Notes: a model not told the origin generated them from the letters alone. A stretch of 6,788 bases of DNA from Clostridia bacterium (GCA_017529175.1 JAFXNX010000104.1:1-6788), one strand, 5' to 3'. Numbered from the stretch's first letter, positions 1 to 5,668 are shown. Program-made: numbers and translations.

Positions 1-105
1 GATCCCATTTCCGACATGCTGGTCACGATCCGCAACGGCCTCAAGGCCCGGCTCGTGCAGGTCTCGACACCGGCATCCAACATGAAGTCCGAAATCGCGA
101 GGGTG
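1..105 (+). CDS. rpsH: 30S ribosomal protein S8, N-terminal fragment (cut at both ends)
   Basis: Frame 1 reads [13 protein letters not shown], then ...[15 protein letters not shown]. This is the N-terminal block of S8: the family's DPIxDMLTxIRN helix, then PASxxKxEIAxV. S8 binds the central domain of 16S rRNA early in small-subunit assembly. Only about 35 of roughly 130 residues are present. The 5' end is lost at the window edge. After the Val at 103-105 the S8 pattern stops, where a typical S8 continues with L-K-E-E-G-Y-I. The frame then runs on without S8 similarity to a TAA at 172-174. G+C here is about 61% (64 of 105 bases counted by hand), against about 48% just downstream. No other ribosomal-protein gene is nearby, although rpsH normally sits in the spc operon. 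The identification is fairly secure despite the short length, but the fragment probably does not belong to this locus. Confidence 0.8.
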
Positions 106-106
106 T

Positions 107-664
107 GCAAAGCTCATCCTCTCAAAGATGAATCTTCTGATCCTCGACGAGCCGACGAACCACCTCGATATTAAGTCGAGGGAGGCGCTCGAGAACGCTC
201 TTGAAAACTTCGACGGCACCATCATCGCGGTCTCTCACGACAGATACTTCATCAAGAAACTCGCGACGAGGATCATAGAGCTGAAAGACGGCACGATAAA
301 GAATCATATCGGCGGTTATGAAGACTACGCCGCGTCCCGCGCCGCCGCGTCTGCCGAGCCGGCGCAGAAAGAGTATACGCCGTCGCAAATGTCGAACAAG
401 GAACTGTACCTTCTGAAGAAAAAAGAGGCAGCCGAAGCAAGGCAGTATGAGCGCCGCCGCCGAGAAGTCGCGGAGGAGATAGAACGTCTTGAGAGCGAAC
501 TTGCAGAAGTAACGCTCGAGCTGTTCGGCGACGCCGCGACGGACTATATGAGAGCGGCAGAACTTGACGACAGAAAAACCTATATTGAAGACCGCCTTAT
601 GACACTTTACGAGGAAGAAGAGAAATTCAGCGCCGGAGATATAAATAATGAAGCTTTACGTTGA
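107..664 (+). CDS. ABC-F family ATPase, C-terminal part (5' end missing at a junction)
   Basis: ABC-F proteins have two ATP-binding cassettes and no membrane domain. They act on ribosomes, in translation rescue or antibiotic protection. The reading begins at about 107 (A-K-L-I-L-S-K-M-N), matching the stretch after the signature motif. It continues with Walker B and D-loop [12 protein letters not shown] (134-169) and the switch histidine in AVSHDR (227-244). A Glu/Arg/Lys-rich helical tail (about 390-620) is typical of the C-terminal extension in YdiF/Uup-like members. Everything before this, including the first ATPase domain, the linker and the second Walker A and signature, is absent. The ATG at 128 is an internal Met before Walker B and not a credible start, and the frame is closed by TGA at 83-85. 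The gene overlaps the next one by 17 nt. The subfamily cannot be settled from this part. Confidence 0.88.
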   Translation, partial: AKLILSKMNLLILDEPTNHLDIKSREALENALENFDGTIIAVSHDRYFIKKLATRIIELKDGTIKNHIGGYEDYAASRAAASAEPAQKEYTPSQMSNKELYLLKKKEAAEARQYERRRREVAEEIERLESELAEVTLELFGDAATDYMRAAELDDRKTYIEDRLMTLYEEEEKFSAGDINNEALR

Positions 665-947
665 CGATATGCGCCCGTTCCCGGACGATGACGATTTCAT
701 CTGCTGCAGGGATTATGAAGAGGCAATATGGCAGCTCTCGATCCACGACTTCGAATACGTCTCTCTCGACTACCATCTCGGTTACGGTGAGAGCGGACTC
801 GATATACTCGTCTGGATGAGGAACAATAAAAAGATACCGCCCTCGATAAACATACACAGCTCTCACCCGTGGGGAATACGTCAGATGAAGGAGTTTTGCG
901 AAAAATACTTCCCGAACGTTAAATTGACTATGAAATATCCGTATTAA
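648..947 (+). CDS. Cyclic-phosphate-processing receiver (cREC)-like domain protein
   Basis: This complete 99-residue protein begins [10 protein letters not shown]. It has acidic residues D6-D7 after the first strand, SLDYHLG (39-45) with D41 where a receiver has its phospho-acceptor, GLDILVWM (50-57), and NIHSSHPWG (68-76) where receivers carry the conserved Thr/Ser. That set matches the small single-domain family I recall as the cyclic-phosphate-processing receiver domain, a CheY-like fold predicted to act on cyclic nucleotides or phosphates. No experimental function is known to me. The start is supported by GGAG at 635-638, 9 nt before the ATG. It overlaps the 3' end of the ABC-F gene by 17 nt in another frame, so the two are probably translated from one message. 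There is no DNA-binding or kinase domain, so this is not a conventional response regulator. The family call is good; the activity is unproven. Confidence 0.75.
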   Translation: MKLYVDDMRPFPDDDDFICCRDYEEAIWQLSIHDFEYVSLDYHLGYGESGLDILVWMRNNKKIPPSINIHSSHPWGIRQMKEFCEKYFPNVKLTMKYPY

Positions 948-1199
948 CAAAAAGGGATTCAGAACATTTCAAAGAGCAAAGATTTGAGTTCGGTTTTGAC
1001 GGGTTATCACGCCGGATACCTAAGAACAGAATCGTTTTTTGCCCGGCTTTGACTTTGCGGACAGAGATTAAACCCCGTTAAGTTAAGAGACAGTAAAATT
1101 TCAGAGAGTCGAACGACCTGAAGCGTCAGAGAGTTCGGCTCTTTTTTTACGAAAAGCAAAAAACGGTGAGATGCAAACAAGCGTATCATACCGAAGGTA
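948..1199. other. Non-coding stretch between the cREC gene and the ART cassette
   Basis: No convincing gene is seen on either strand. The short open frames lack ribosome sites and recognisable sequence. The stretch holds a T6 run at about 1035-1040 with no good stem before it, an intrinsic terminator (1106-1148), and a small palindrome, ATACC-GAA-GGTAT (1188-1200), that abuts the -35 of the next promoter. The first ~160 bases would be a long 3' untranslated region if the terminator serves the ABC-F/cREC message. They could instead hide a small RNA or eroded sequence. I see no clear promoter for a separate RNA and no tRNA cloverleaf. Confidence 0.5.
1106..1148 (+). terminator. Rho-independent terminator after the ABC-F/cREC operon
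   Basis: GAGTCGAAC (1106-1114) pairs with GTTCGGCTC (1133-1141), nine pairs with one G-U. The loop contains a smaller CTGA/TCAG stem. Seven T residues (1142-1148) follow directly. It ends transcription from the left and insulates the promoter that begins at 1200. Confidence 0.8.
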
Positions 1200-1228
1200 T
1201 TGACTTTTTATATAACATATGATACAAT
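1200..1228 (+). promoter_or_regulatory. SigA-type promoter of the XRE-ART operon
   Basis: A -35 TTGACT (1200-1205), a 17-bp spacer and a -10 TACAAT (1223-1228) give five of six consensus bases in each box at ideal spacing. Transcription would start near 1235, about 30 nt before the ATG at 1266. The spacer contains the left arm of an inverted repeat. Confidence 0.82.
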
Positions 1229-1251
1229 TGATTATGTAATTAATGTTATAT
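1210..1251. promoter_or_regulatory. Inverted repeat over the XRE-ART promoter, probable operator
   Basis: ATATAACAT (1210-1218) is repeated in inverted form as ATGTTATAT (1243-1251), a perfect 9-bp match. The left arm lies between -35 and -10 and the right arm just after the expected transcription start. Arm centres are 33 bp apart, close to three helical turns, so a dimer or a loop could occupy both and block transcription. The obvious ligand is the XRE domain of the first gene product, but binding is inference. A shorter palindrome at 1188-1200 adjoins the -35. Confidence 0.6.
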
Positions 1252-1253
1252 TC

Positions 1254-1258
1254 GGAGG
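1254..1258 (+). promoter_or_regulatory. Ribosome binding site deciding the 1266 start
   Basis: GGAGG lies 7 nt before the ATG at 1266. It rules out the upstream in-frame ATG near 1200, which falls inside the -35 region and would add 22 residues that do not resemble an XRE protein. Confidence 0.85.
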
Positions 1259-1265
1259 CATCAAT

Positions 1266-2141
1266 ATGCAAACACTGATAAAACAGATCAGAGCATACCT
1301 GAATATGAGTCAGACCGAATTTGCAGACCATTTGAACGTCGCTTTCGCATCGATCAACCGCTGGGAAAACGGTAGAACGGTCCCGAACAAGCTGGCGCAG
1401 ACAAGAATATATGAGATATGCAAAGCGGACGGGGTACCTGTATATGATCTGGCGCTTGACAGAATCAACAGTATTGCAAAAGGAGTGAATTTGTCAGCCG
1501 GACGTGTCCTTCTCTATCACGGCTCCAAATCGGGAGTTGAAGGAAAGATCGAACCAAAGAGCCGTTCCCAATGCGATTTCGGCAAGGGCTTTTATATGGG
1601 AACGGTGGCGGCTCAAGCGCTGACGCTTATCTGTGATTATGAAAAATCGAAACTTTATTTGACGTCCGTTGATCTTTCCGGACTGAAAACAGTCGAAGTC
1701 CCCGCAAATATCGACTGGGCAATGCTCGTCGCATATCATCGCGGAAAGATGGAGAAAATAGCCGGGACACCTTTATACGAAAAATACCGCCTTATGACGG
1801 CGGATAAGGATATTGTTATCGGCAGTATCGCTAACGACAGAATGTTCTATGTTATCGACAATTTCTTTATCGGCAACATCACGGACGCCGCGCTTGTAGG
1901 CAGTCTTTCGGCGCTTCAGCTCGGAAAGCAGTACGTAGCGATTTCTCAGAAAGGCTGTGACGCTGTGCGAATAGAGCAGGAGATCGAGATCTCCCATCTC
2001 GAACGTTTATTTATAAAAGATGCGGCTGAGGGCAACCGCGCAAAGGGCGTGTCTGCCGCGAACGATATATGTAAGAATTACCGCCGCGAGGGATTGTTCT
2101 TCGACGAACTTCTCGACCGTGCAAAGAATGGTGAAATATAA
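1266..2141 (+). CDS. XRE-family HTH fused to a DUF3990-like ADP-ribosyltransferase domain
   Basis: The protein has 291 residues. Residues 4-60 are an XRE/Cro DNA-binding domain (IRAYLNMSQTEFADHLNV, then SINRWENGRTVP). Residues about 82-240 resemble DUF3990, which I recall as part of the ADP-ribosyltransferase superfamily: YHGS with H85, the hallmark DFGKGFY (104-110, Y110), an alanine-rich helix with Q117, then DIVIGSIANDRM (182-193) and LGKQYVAISQ (219-228). H85, Y110 and Q222 would be the H-Y-Q style active-site triad. The tail (about 250-291) is helical. If active, it would transfer ADP-ribose from NAD+ to an unknown target. The HTH suggests it controls its own promoter, which carries an inverted repeat. 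It overlaps the next gene by 1 nt (TAATG), the usual layout of a two-gene toxin/partner unit. Domain calls are good; toxicity and target are inference. Confidence 0.85.
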   Translation: MQTLIKQIRAYLNMSQTEFADHLNVAFASINRWENGRTVPNKLAQTRIYEICKADGVPVYDLALDRINSIAKGVNLSAGRVLLYHGSKSGVEGKIEPKSRSQCDFGKGFYMGTVAAQALTLICDYEKSKLYLTSVDLSGLKTVEVPANIDWAMLVAYHRGKMEKIAGTPLYEKYRLMTADKDIVIGSIANDRMFYVIDNFFIGNITDAALVGSLSALQLGKQYVAISQKGCDAVRIEQEIEISHLERLFIKDAAEGNRAKGVSAANDICKNYRREGLFFDELLDRAKNGEI

Positions 2142-2560
2142 TGGATGATGTGCAATTAAAACTATGTGATATTCAAGGGCGCCTGTTCGAACTTTCAGGT
2201 GATGAGCAGATCCCGAGCGCACCGTTTATCCGCGCTTTTATGACGTCGGACGTGGCGAAAGAGCTTGATTCCCGATATAACCGCGCACAGTGGATGGGCG
2301 AGGAATATTTGCTTGAAGAAATAAAAAGCCTTGCCGGCGACGCGTTATCTGTTACAGGTGACGTTTTTGCGAAAGACATTCTTTATTGGATCGGGTATAT
2401 CTATCGTTTTTGGCATTACTATACAGGCGAAGACTCCTCAAAAATTCTCCGTCAGGCGCCTGTTGACAGGATGAGGCGCAATTTTATGATGTTTCATACG
2501 ATGGATCCGGTTCTGGCAATTGAGAAGTTGAAAGAAATACATGAACAAGGGGGCAAATAG
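2141..2560 (+). CDS. Conserved hypothetical partner of the ART protein (candidate antitoxin)
   Basis: The 139-residue protein is soluble, with no signal peptide or membrane segment. It begins with LKLCDIQGRLFELS (7-20), then FMTSDVAKELDSRYNRAQW (33-51) and an aromatic stretch, LYWIGYIYRFWHYYTGED (81-98). It ends MRRNFMMFHTMDPVLAIEKL (111-130). I believe this composition is conserved among small clostridial proteins encoded next to DUF3990 genes, but I cannot name a family. The start is the ATG whose first base is the last base of the upstream stop, with GGTGA a few bases before, so translation is probably coupled and the two products made in fixed ratio. That suggests a binding partner or antitoxin. 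It has no DNA-binding motif; that role would stay with the XRE domain of the first protein. The gene is certain; the function is inferred from context alone. Confidence 0.85.
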   Translation: MDDVQLKLCDIQGRLFELSGDEQIPSAPFIRAFMTSDVAKELDSRYNRAQWMGEEYLLEEIKSLAGDALSVTGDVFAKDILYWIGYIYRFWHYYTGEDSSKILRQAPVDRMRRNFMMFHTMDPVLAIEKLKEIHEQGGK

Positions 2561-2619
2561 TGTTTGTATGGAAAGATTATTCGCCGGATACTTGCGGATA
2601 TATGATCCGAGAGGTGTGA
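2560..2619 (+). CDS. Possible 19-residue ORF or truncated gene start
   Basis: A GTG overlaps the last base of the preceding TAG, and an unusually strong site, AAGGGGG (2547-2553), lies 6 nt before it. The frame reads MFVWKDYSPDTCGYMIREV and stops at TGA, one base before the next ATG. It fills the gap between the two genes exactly. The opening resembles the start of some clostridial acetyltransferase-like proteins (MF-[IV]-WK-[DE]-Y-[ST]-P), so it may be the stump of a lost gene. It may instead be a small leader that couples translation to the YdcF gene, or chance. Confidence is low. Confidence 0.35.
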   Translation: MFVWKDYSPDTCGYMIREV

Positions 2620-2620
2620 A

Positions 2621-3223
2621 ATGGATACAAGGATAATAAAAGACGTTTCCGATTTCATATTTGTTTCTGATGAGCCGGAAAGAGTTGATGCGATATTCCT
2701 GCCCGGCGGGTCCCATCCGGCACAGCCGGAATACGCGGCTGATCTTTACAGAAACGGATATGCCGAATACTTAATTCCCTCCGGAGGCGTCAGCGTCAAG
2801 CACGACAGGTGGCCCGGTGTTAAGGCAAAACGAGAGATATACAGCGGAAATTATAAAACAGACTGTGAGTTCTTTTGTGAGGTACTTACGAAATGCGGCG
2901 TTCCAACAGATGCGATCATCGGAGAAGGCAAGTCGGGTACTACGCGCGACAATGCGTTTATGTCAAAAGAAGTCGTTGACAAAAGCGGAATTGATATCAA
3001 AACAGCTCTGATCGTTTGCAAAGCGTTCCACGCGCGACGCTGCCTGATGCTTTATCAGCTTGCTTTTCCCGACGTCGAGTTTTGCGTATGTCCGGTCGTA
3101 TGTTTCGGGATCACAAAAGATAACTGGTATAAAACCGAGCAGGGTATCGACCGTGTGCTCGGAGAACTTGCGCGCTGCGGAAATCAATTTACCGAGGATA
3201 TTAAAGAATATCTGAAAAACTGA
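2621..3223 (+). CDS. YdcF family protein (DUF218 domain)
   Basis: The 200-residue protein has the DUF218 pattern: a first strand ending in VDAIFLPGG (22-30), a helix with Y-R-N-G-Y, a second strand YLIPSGG (50-56), GKSGTTRDNAF (103-113) replacing the family's E-x-x-S-x-N-T-x-E-N, then ALIVCKAFHARRCLML (129-144) with the conserved His-Ala/x-Arg. Relatives such as SanA and ElyC affect the cell envelope, and E. coli YdcF is reported to bind S-adenosylmethionine; the general reaction is unknown. Unlike SanA/ElyC there is no N-terminal membrane segment, so this one should be cytoplasmic. GAGGTG (2611-2616) precedes the ATG by 4 nt. It is the last gene before the 3271-3310 terminator and has no promoter of its own that I can see, so it probably shares the message of the ART pair. 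Whether it belongs functionally to that pair is open. Confidence 0.85.
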   Translation: MDTRIIKDVSDFIFVSDEPERVDAIFLPGGSHPAQPEYAADLYRNGYAEYLIPSGGVSVKHDRWPGVKAKREIYSGNYKTDCEFFCEVLTKCGVPTDAIIGEGKSGTTRDNAFMSKEVVDKSGIDIKTALIVCKAFHARRCLMLYQLAFPDVEFCVCPVVCFGITKDNWYKTEQGIDRVLGELARCGNQFTEDIKEYLKN

Positions 3224-3270
3224 CATAGATTTGCAGTCGGATCGTCGCGACAGTTTTTTAGATAAAGACA

Positions 3271-3310
3271 CCCGTCGATTTTTGAACGGTTCAAAAATCG
3301 ACGGGGTTTT
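3271..3310 (+). terminator. Strong Rho-independent terminator of the ART operon
   Basis: A perfect 16-bp stem (3271-3286 with 3290-3305) closes a 3-nt loop and is followed by GTTTT (3306-3310). The T tract lies on the right side, so it serves + strand transcription. The left side offers only a weak T stretch for the convergent gene at 3382-4899. A T6 run at 3254-3259 lies upstream without a convincing stem. Confidence 0.88.
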
Positions 3311-3314
3311 CCTC

Positions 3315-3330
3315 ATAATTATATAATTAT
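3315..3330. repeat. Perfect 16-bp A/T palindrome between convergent genes
   Basis: ATAATTATATAATTAT equals its own reverse complement. It sits a few bases beyond the terminator, between the ends of two convergent transcription units. It has no loop and only A/T pairs, so it would make a poor RNA hairpin. A protein site or simple low-complexity sequence are both possible. Confidence 0.5.
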
Positions 3331-3381
3331 CTTAGCGTAATGACATTTGTAATGATACTCGCGGTCATTTGCTTTTCCTTT

Positions 3382-4899
3382 TCACATTATTATTACCGGA
3401 CGACCTTTCAGCGCTACGTCGCCGTCAAACGAGTTGTTCTTGAGTAACCTCGTTCTGTCCGCGCGGTATCGTCTTCCTATCTCCCACACGCTCTCGTCGT
3501 GTTCGGGATAGTATACCTTGATGCACGTAGGGCGCGCTTGGGACTTCTCCTCGAGTTTTATCGCGCTGACGTACCTCACTTTTCTGCGTCTCCATACGGA
3601 GTACGACAGCGTAAGCGCGCAGGAGACTTTCAGCGTATCGCCCGACGCAAACGATGAAACGTCAGATACCGAACACGAAACAGACCCTTCGACCTCTTGA
3701 GGCAAAACGCCCTCCGGCAGCGCCGAGAGTTCCGCCCTCACGGGAAGCTCCGTCTCCTGCGCCGTGATATCCCCGCCGTCGCTCAACAGCGTCTTTATTT
3801 TTACCGTGCACACGCATGATATCACACCGTCCGTCGTTGACAGCGAAGACTGGCTCGATGCGAAAGAAACGTCGATGACCTTCGCGTCTTCCGATCTGAG
3901 CGGGCTCTCCCCCGAAAGATCGATCTTTTTACTTCCGAAAAGAAGCATATCGGATATCTCGCGCTCGGAGTATTCGTTCTCCGTCTCATATTCCGTAGAG
4001 TATGCGTCGGCGCAAAGAGCGGCTGTCGTCCTGCAGTATGCTTCCGCGTCAAGGTCGAACTCCGCGCTGACGCTGTACTCGCCTTCCGCGCTGTCGGAAG
4101 GCGCGACGTTCACGGACGCGACTCTCCCCCACACACGTCCCTCCTCCGAGGGCTCCTCGTGCATTAGCGGCACCGTCACCGAAAACGGCATTTCACACGT
4201 TTCGTTTGCATACTCTCCGTCATCACTTGAGAACAGGCATTTTACGCAAATCACGCCGTCCGCTCTCACTCCTTCCTCGAGAAGCGACGCCGACGTAACG
4301 CTCAGCGTACCGTCGCAGTACAAAGGTTTCATTCCGGCCGGCGCCCTGATGACGCCCGAGACGTCGTCGGTAAGCGCGCCGCGGCGCCGTCTTACCGAGC
4401 AAAGATCGTCAGTCAAACGCTCGATTCCGGACGACGAGGGATTTGTCGCATGACCGTCCGCGTCAAGAGTTGCGCACTCGCCGCTCTCCCCTTCGCCGCA
4501 CGTTACTCTGAAACGGAGCCGGCTCTTGATATTGAGACTCCTCGGTCCCGTCGCGCGGAAAGAGGTGCTCTCGAGCTCCGTGTCGACGATAAGCGCGTCA
4601 GCGCTCTCGATCAGAAACGGAAGAGCGGTATCCGCATTGTACTCACTCGTAAACGGAGCGCATCTGAGCGTACCGTCGTCACCGACGTATACCGCGCCGT
4701 AAGAGAGCGTACCGTCTATTTCAAGCGTGTTCCCGTTTACGAATTTCCCCTCCGGCAGAACTTTCGCCGAAACGAAGAGAAGACGTTTTATCTCCGGCAG
4801 ATAGTCCGGCAGATAAAAATCGCCTCCCGCGTCATACCCGAACGACGTGTCGAGCTTGACCGTATATATCACGTCGTCTTTGATCTTTCCCGTATCCAT
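3382..4899 (-). CDS. DUF3794 (SPOCS) and LysM domain spore protein, SipL-like
   Basis: The 505-residue protein has a DUF3794-like module near residues 25-110 (PDYLPEIKRLLFVSAKV, then a beta-rich G-N-T-L-E-I-D-G-T-L stretch). Further similar beta-rich segments lie around 185-260 and 320-400. Residues 460-505 form a LysM-like end (IKVYYPEHDESVWEIGRRY, ...LLKNNS..., ...LKGRPVIIM). This order matches clostridial spore-envelope proteins of the SipL type; in C. difficile SipL links the SpoIVA coat base to the forespore. It would act in the mother cell at the forespore surface. There is no signal peptide or membrane segment, as expected for a coat morphogenetic protein. The ATG at 4899 has GGAGG (4906-4910 on the complement) 6 nt before it. 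A SigE-like promoter candidate lies at 4926-4954. Long open frames on the opposite strand are shadows. Orthology to SipL itself is not shown, because several DUF3794-LysM paralogues exist. Confidence 0.88.
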   Translation of the reverse strand: MDTGKIKDDVIYTVKLDTSFGYDAGGDFYLPDYLPEIKRLLFVSAKVLPEGKFVNGNTLEIDGTLSYGAVYVGDDGTLRCAPFTSEYNADTALPFLIESADALIVDTELESTSFRATGPRSLNIKSRLRFRVTCGEGESGECATLDADGHATNPSSSGIERLTDDLCSVRRRRGALTDDVSGVIRAPAGMKPLYCDGTLSVTSASLLEEGVRADGVICVKCLFSSDDGEYANETCEMPFSVTVPLMHEEPSEEGRVWGRVASVNVAPSDSAEGEYSVSAEFDLDAEAYCRTTAALCADAYSTEYETENEYSEREISDMLLFGSKKIDLSGESPLRSEDAKVIDVSFASSQSSLSTTDGVISCVCTVKIKTLLSDGGDITAQETELPVRAELSALPEGVLPQEVEGSVSCSVSDVSSFASGDTLKVSCALTLSYSVWRRRKVRYVSAIKLEEKSQARPTCIKVYYPEHDESVWEIGRRYRADRTRLLKNNSFDGDVALKGRPVIIM

Positions 4900-4925
4900 A
4901 CATTGCCTCCAAACGTTTTTGTTTT

Positions 4926-4954
4926 ATTATATTATCAGGCTGCGCGATATATGA
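4926..4954 (-). promoter_or_regulatory. SigE-like sporulation promoter candidate for the spore protein
   Basis: On the minus strand TCATATA (4954-4948), 14 bp, then AATATAAT (4933-4926) fit the recalled B. subtilis SigE consensus (KMATATT, about 14 bp, CATACAMT) at 6 of 7 and 6 of 8 positions. The same bases contain a SigA-like TATAAT (4931-4926), but no TTGACA-like box lies 16-18 bp before it. Mother-cell control would suit a DUF3794-LysM protein. Confidence 0.45.
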
Positions 4955-4990
4955 CACGGGTATGATCGACTGTCTGACACGGCGCGAATA

Positions 4991-5608
4991 TCATTCCCCG
5001 AGGATTATTATCCTGATATTCTTATCAAGCTCCGCATCGCTCACGTCCGAGCTGACGACCGGCACGATGACTTCGCGGCTCTCCCTCGTATGAGGAAGAG
5101 TCCTGGCATACGATATCGCCTTCTCCTTCTCGCCGCTCTTCGCCAAAAGGAAGCACAGAGCCGCGCGCATCGTTGCCTTTTGCTTTTCGTTTTTCGAGAG
5201 AGGAAGTCCCAGCTCAATGAGTCCGACAGCTTCCGCCGTCTCGCCTTTCAGCGCGAGAACGCTTGCAAGTCCGAGGATCATACCGGGATCGTTCGGGTAT
5301 ACCGTCAAGGCGTCGCGATAGATCTTTTCAGCGTCTGTGTGATCATTCGCCCTCATACAGTTCGTCGCCCTGTTGTGAACTTCCCACCTCGCCTCATTCG
5401 ACCTTATCTCGTCCATACCTATGAGGCGGTCGATACTCGTGTCGAAGATGTTGGCAAGCGCCGGGAGAAATGTGATATCGGGGTACGTTTCTCCCCTTTC
5501 CCACTTTGAAACGCTTTGCGGAGTGATCCCGAGATAGCCCGCGACGTCCTCCTGCGTCAGACCTTTCTGAGCTCTGAATTTTTTGAGATTCTCTGCGATA
5601 TACATCAT
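4991..5608 (-). CDS. XRE-family HTH regulator with TPR-like C-terminal half
   Basis: The 205-residue protein has an XRE domain at residues 5-62, with LTQEDVAGYLGITPQSVSKW (17-36) and ERGETYPDI just after it, which is the classic helix-turn-helix of clostridial XRE regulators. Residues about 75-180 are helical with TPR-like spacing (ARANDH-type turn, AEKIYRDALTVYPNDP, LASVLALKGETAEAVGLIELG, LCFLLAKSGEKEKAISYA). This combination occurs in regulators that sense peptides or protein partners through the TPR half. The ligand and targets here are unknown. Two ATGs are adjacent; the first (5608) is favoured because GGGGGA (complement of 5616-5621) lies 7-8 nt upstream, at better spacing than for the second. 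Its own SigA promoter is at 5640-5668. No terminator is visible before the spore gene 91 nt downstream, so read-through is possible. Confidence 0.88.
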   Translation of the reverse strand: MMYIAENLKKFRAQKGLTQEDVAGYLGITPQSVSKWERGETYPDITFLPALANIFDTSIDRLIGMDEIRSNEARWEVHNRATNCMRANDHTDAEKIYRDALTVYPNDPGMILGLASVLALKGETAEAVGLIELGLPLSKNEKQKATMRAALCFLLAKSGEKEKAISYARTLPHTRESREVIVPVVSSDVSDAELDKNIRIIILGE

Positions 5609-5639
5609 TGTAATATCCCCCTCTTCGTTTTCTGCACTT

Positions 5640-5668
5640 ATTATAGATCACAAATCACGATTTATCAA
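5640..5668 (-). promoter_or_regulatory. SigA-type promoter of the XRE-TPR gene
   Basis: On the minus strand the -35 TTGATA (5668-5663), a 17-bp spacer and a perfect TATAAT (5645-5640) lie about 32 nt before the start codon. On the + strand the spacer carries two ATCAC copies (5647-5651 and 5654-5658), the motif that recurs in the operator of the divergent promoter. Confidence 0.82.

Noticed and set aside
128..130. ATG as the start of a short ABC protein
   Set aside because: It lies just before Walker B, so Walker A and the signature motif would be missing, and family similarity continues upstream to 107.
627..950. Minus-strand open frame over the cREC gene
   Set aside because: The + strand frame has the family motifs and a ribosome site; the reverse frame has neither.
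1082..1091. GTTAAGAGAC, repeated at 5777-5786
   Set aside because: A shared 10-mer is expected many times by chance in a window of this length, and the flanks do not match.
1200..1265. 22-residue N-terminal extension of the XRE-ART protein
   Set aside because: The upstream ATG lies within the promoter and cannot be transcribed from it; GGAGG points to the ATG at 1266.
3764..4965. Two long + strand open frames (229 and 171 residues)
   Set aside because: They lie opposite the DUF3794-LysM gene, lack ribosome sites and read as Ser/Arg-rich low-complexity sequence, the usual antisense shadow of a G+C-rich gene.
5090..5509. 139-residue + strand open frame
   Set aside because: It is fully antisense to the XRE-TPR gene, which has a promoter, ribosome site and recognisable domain.
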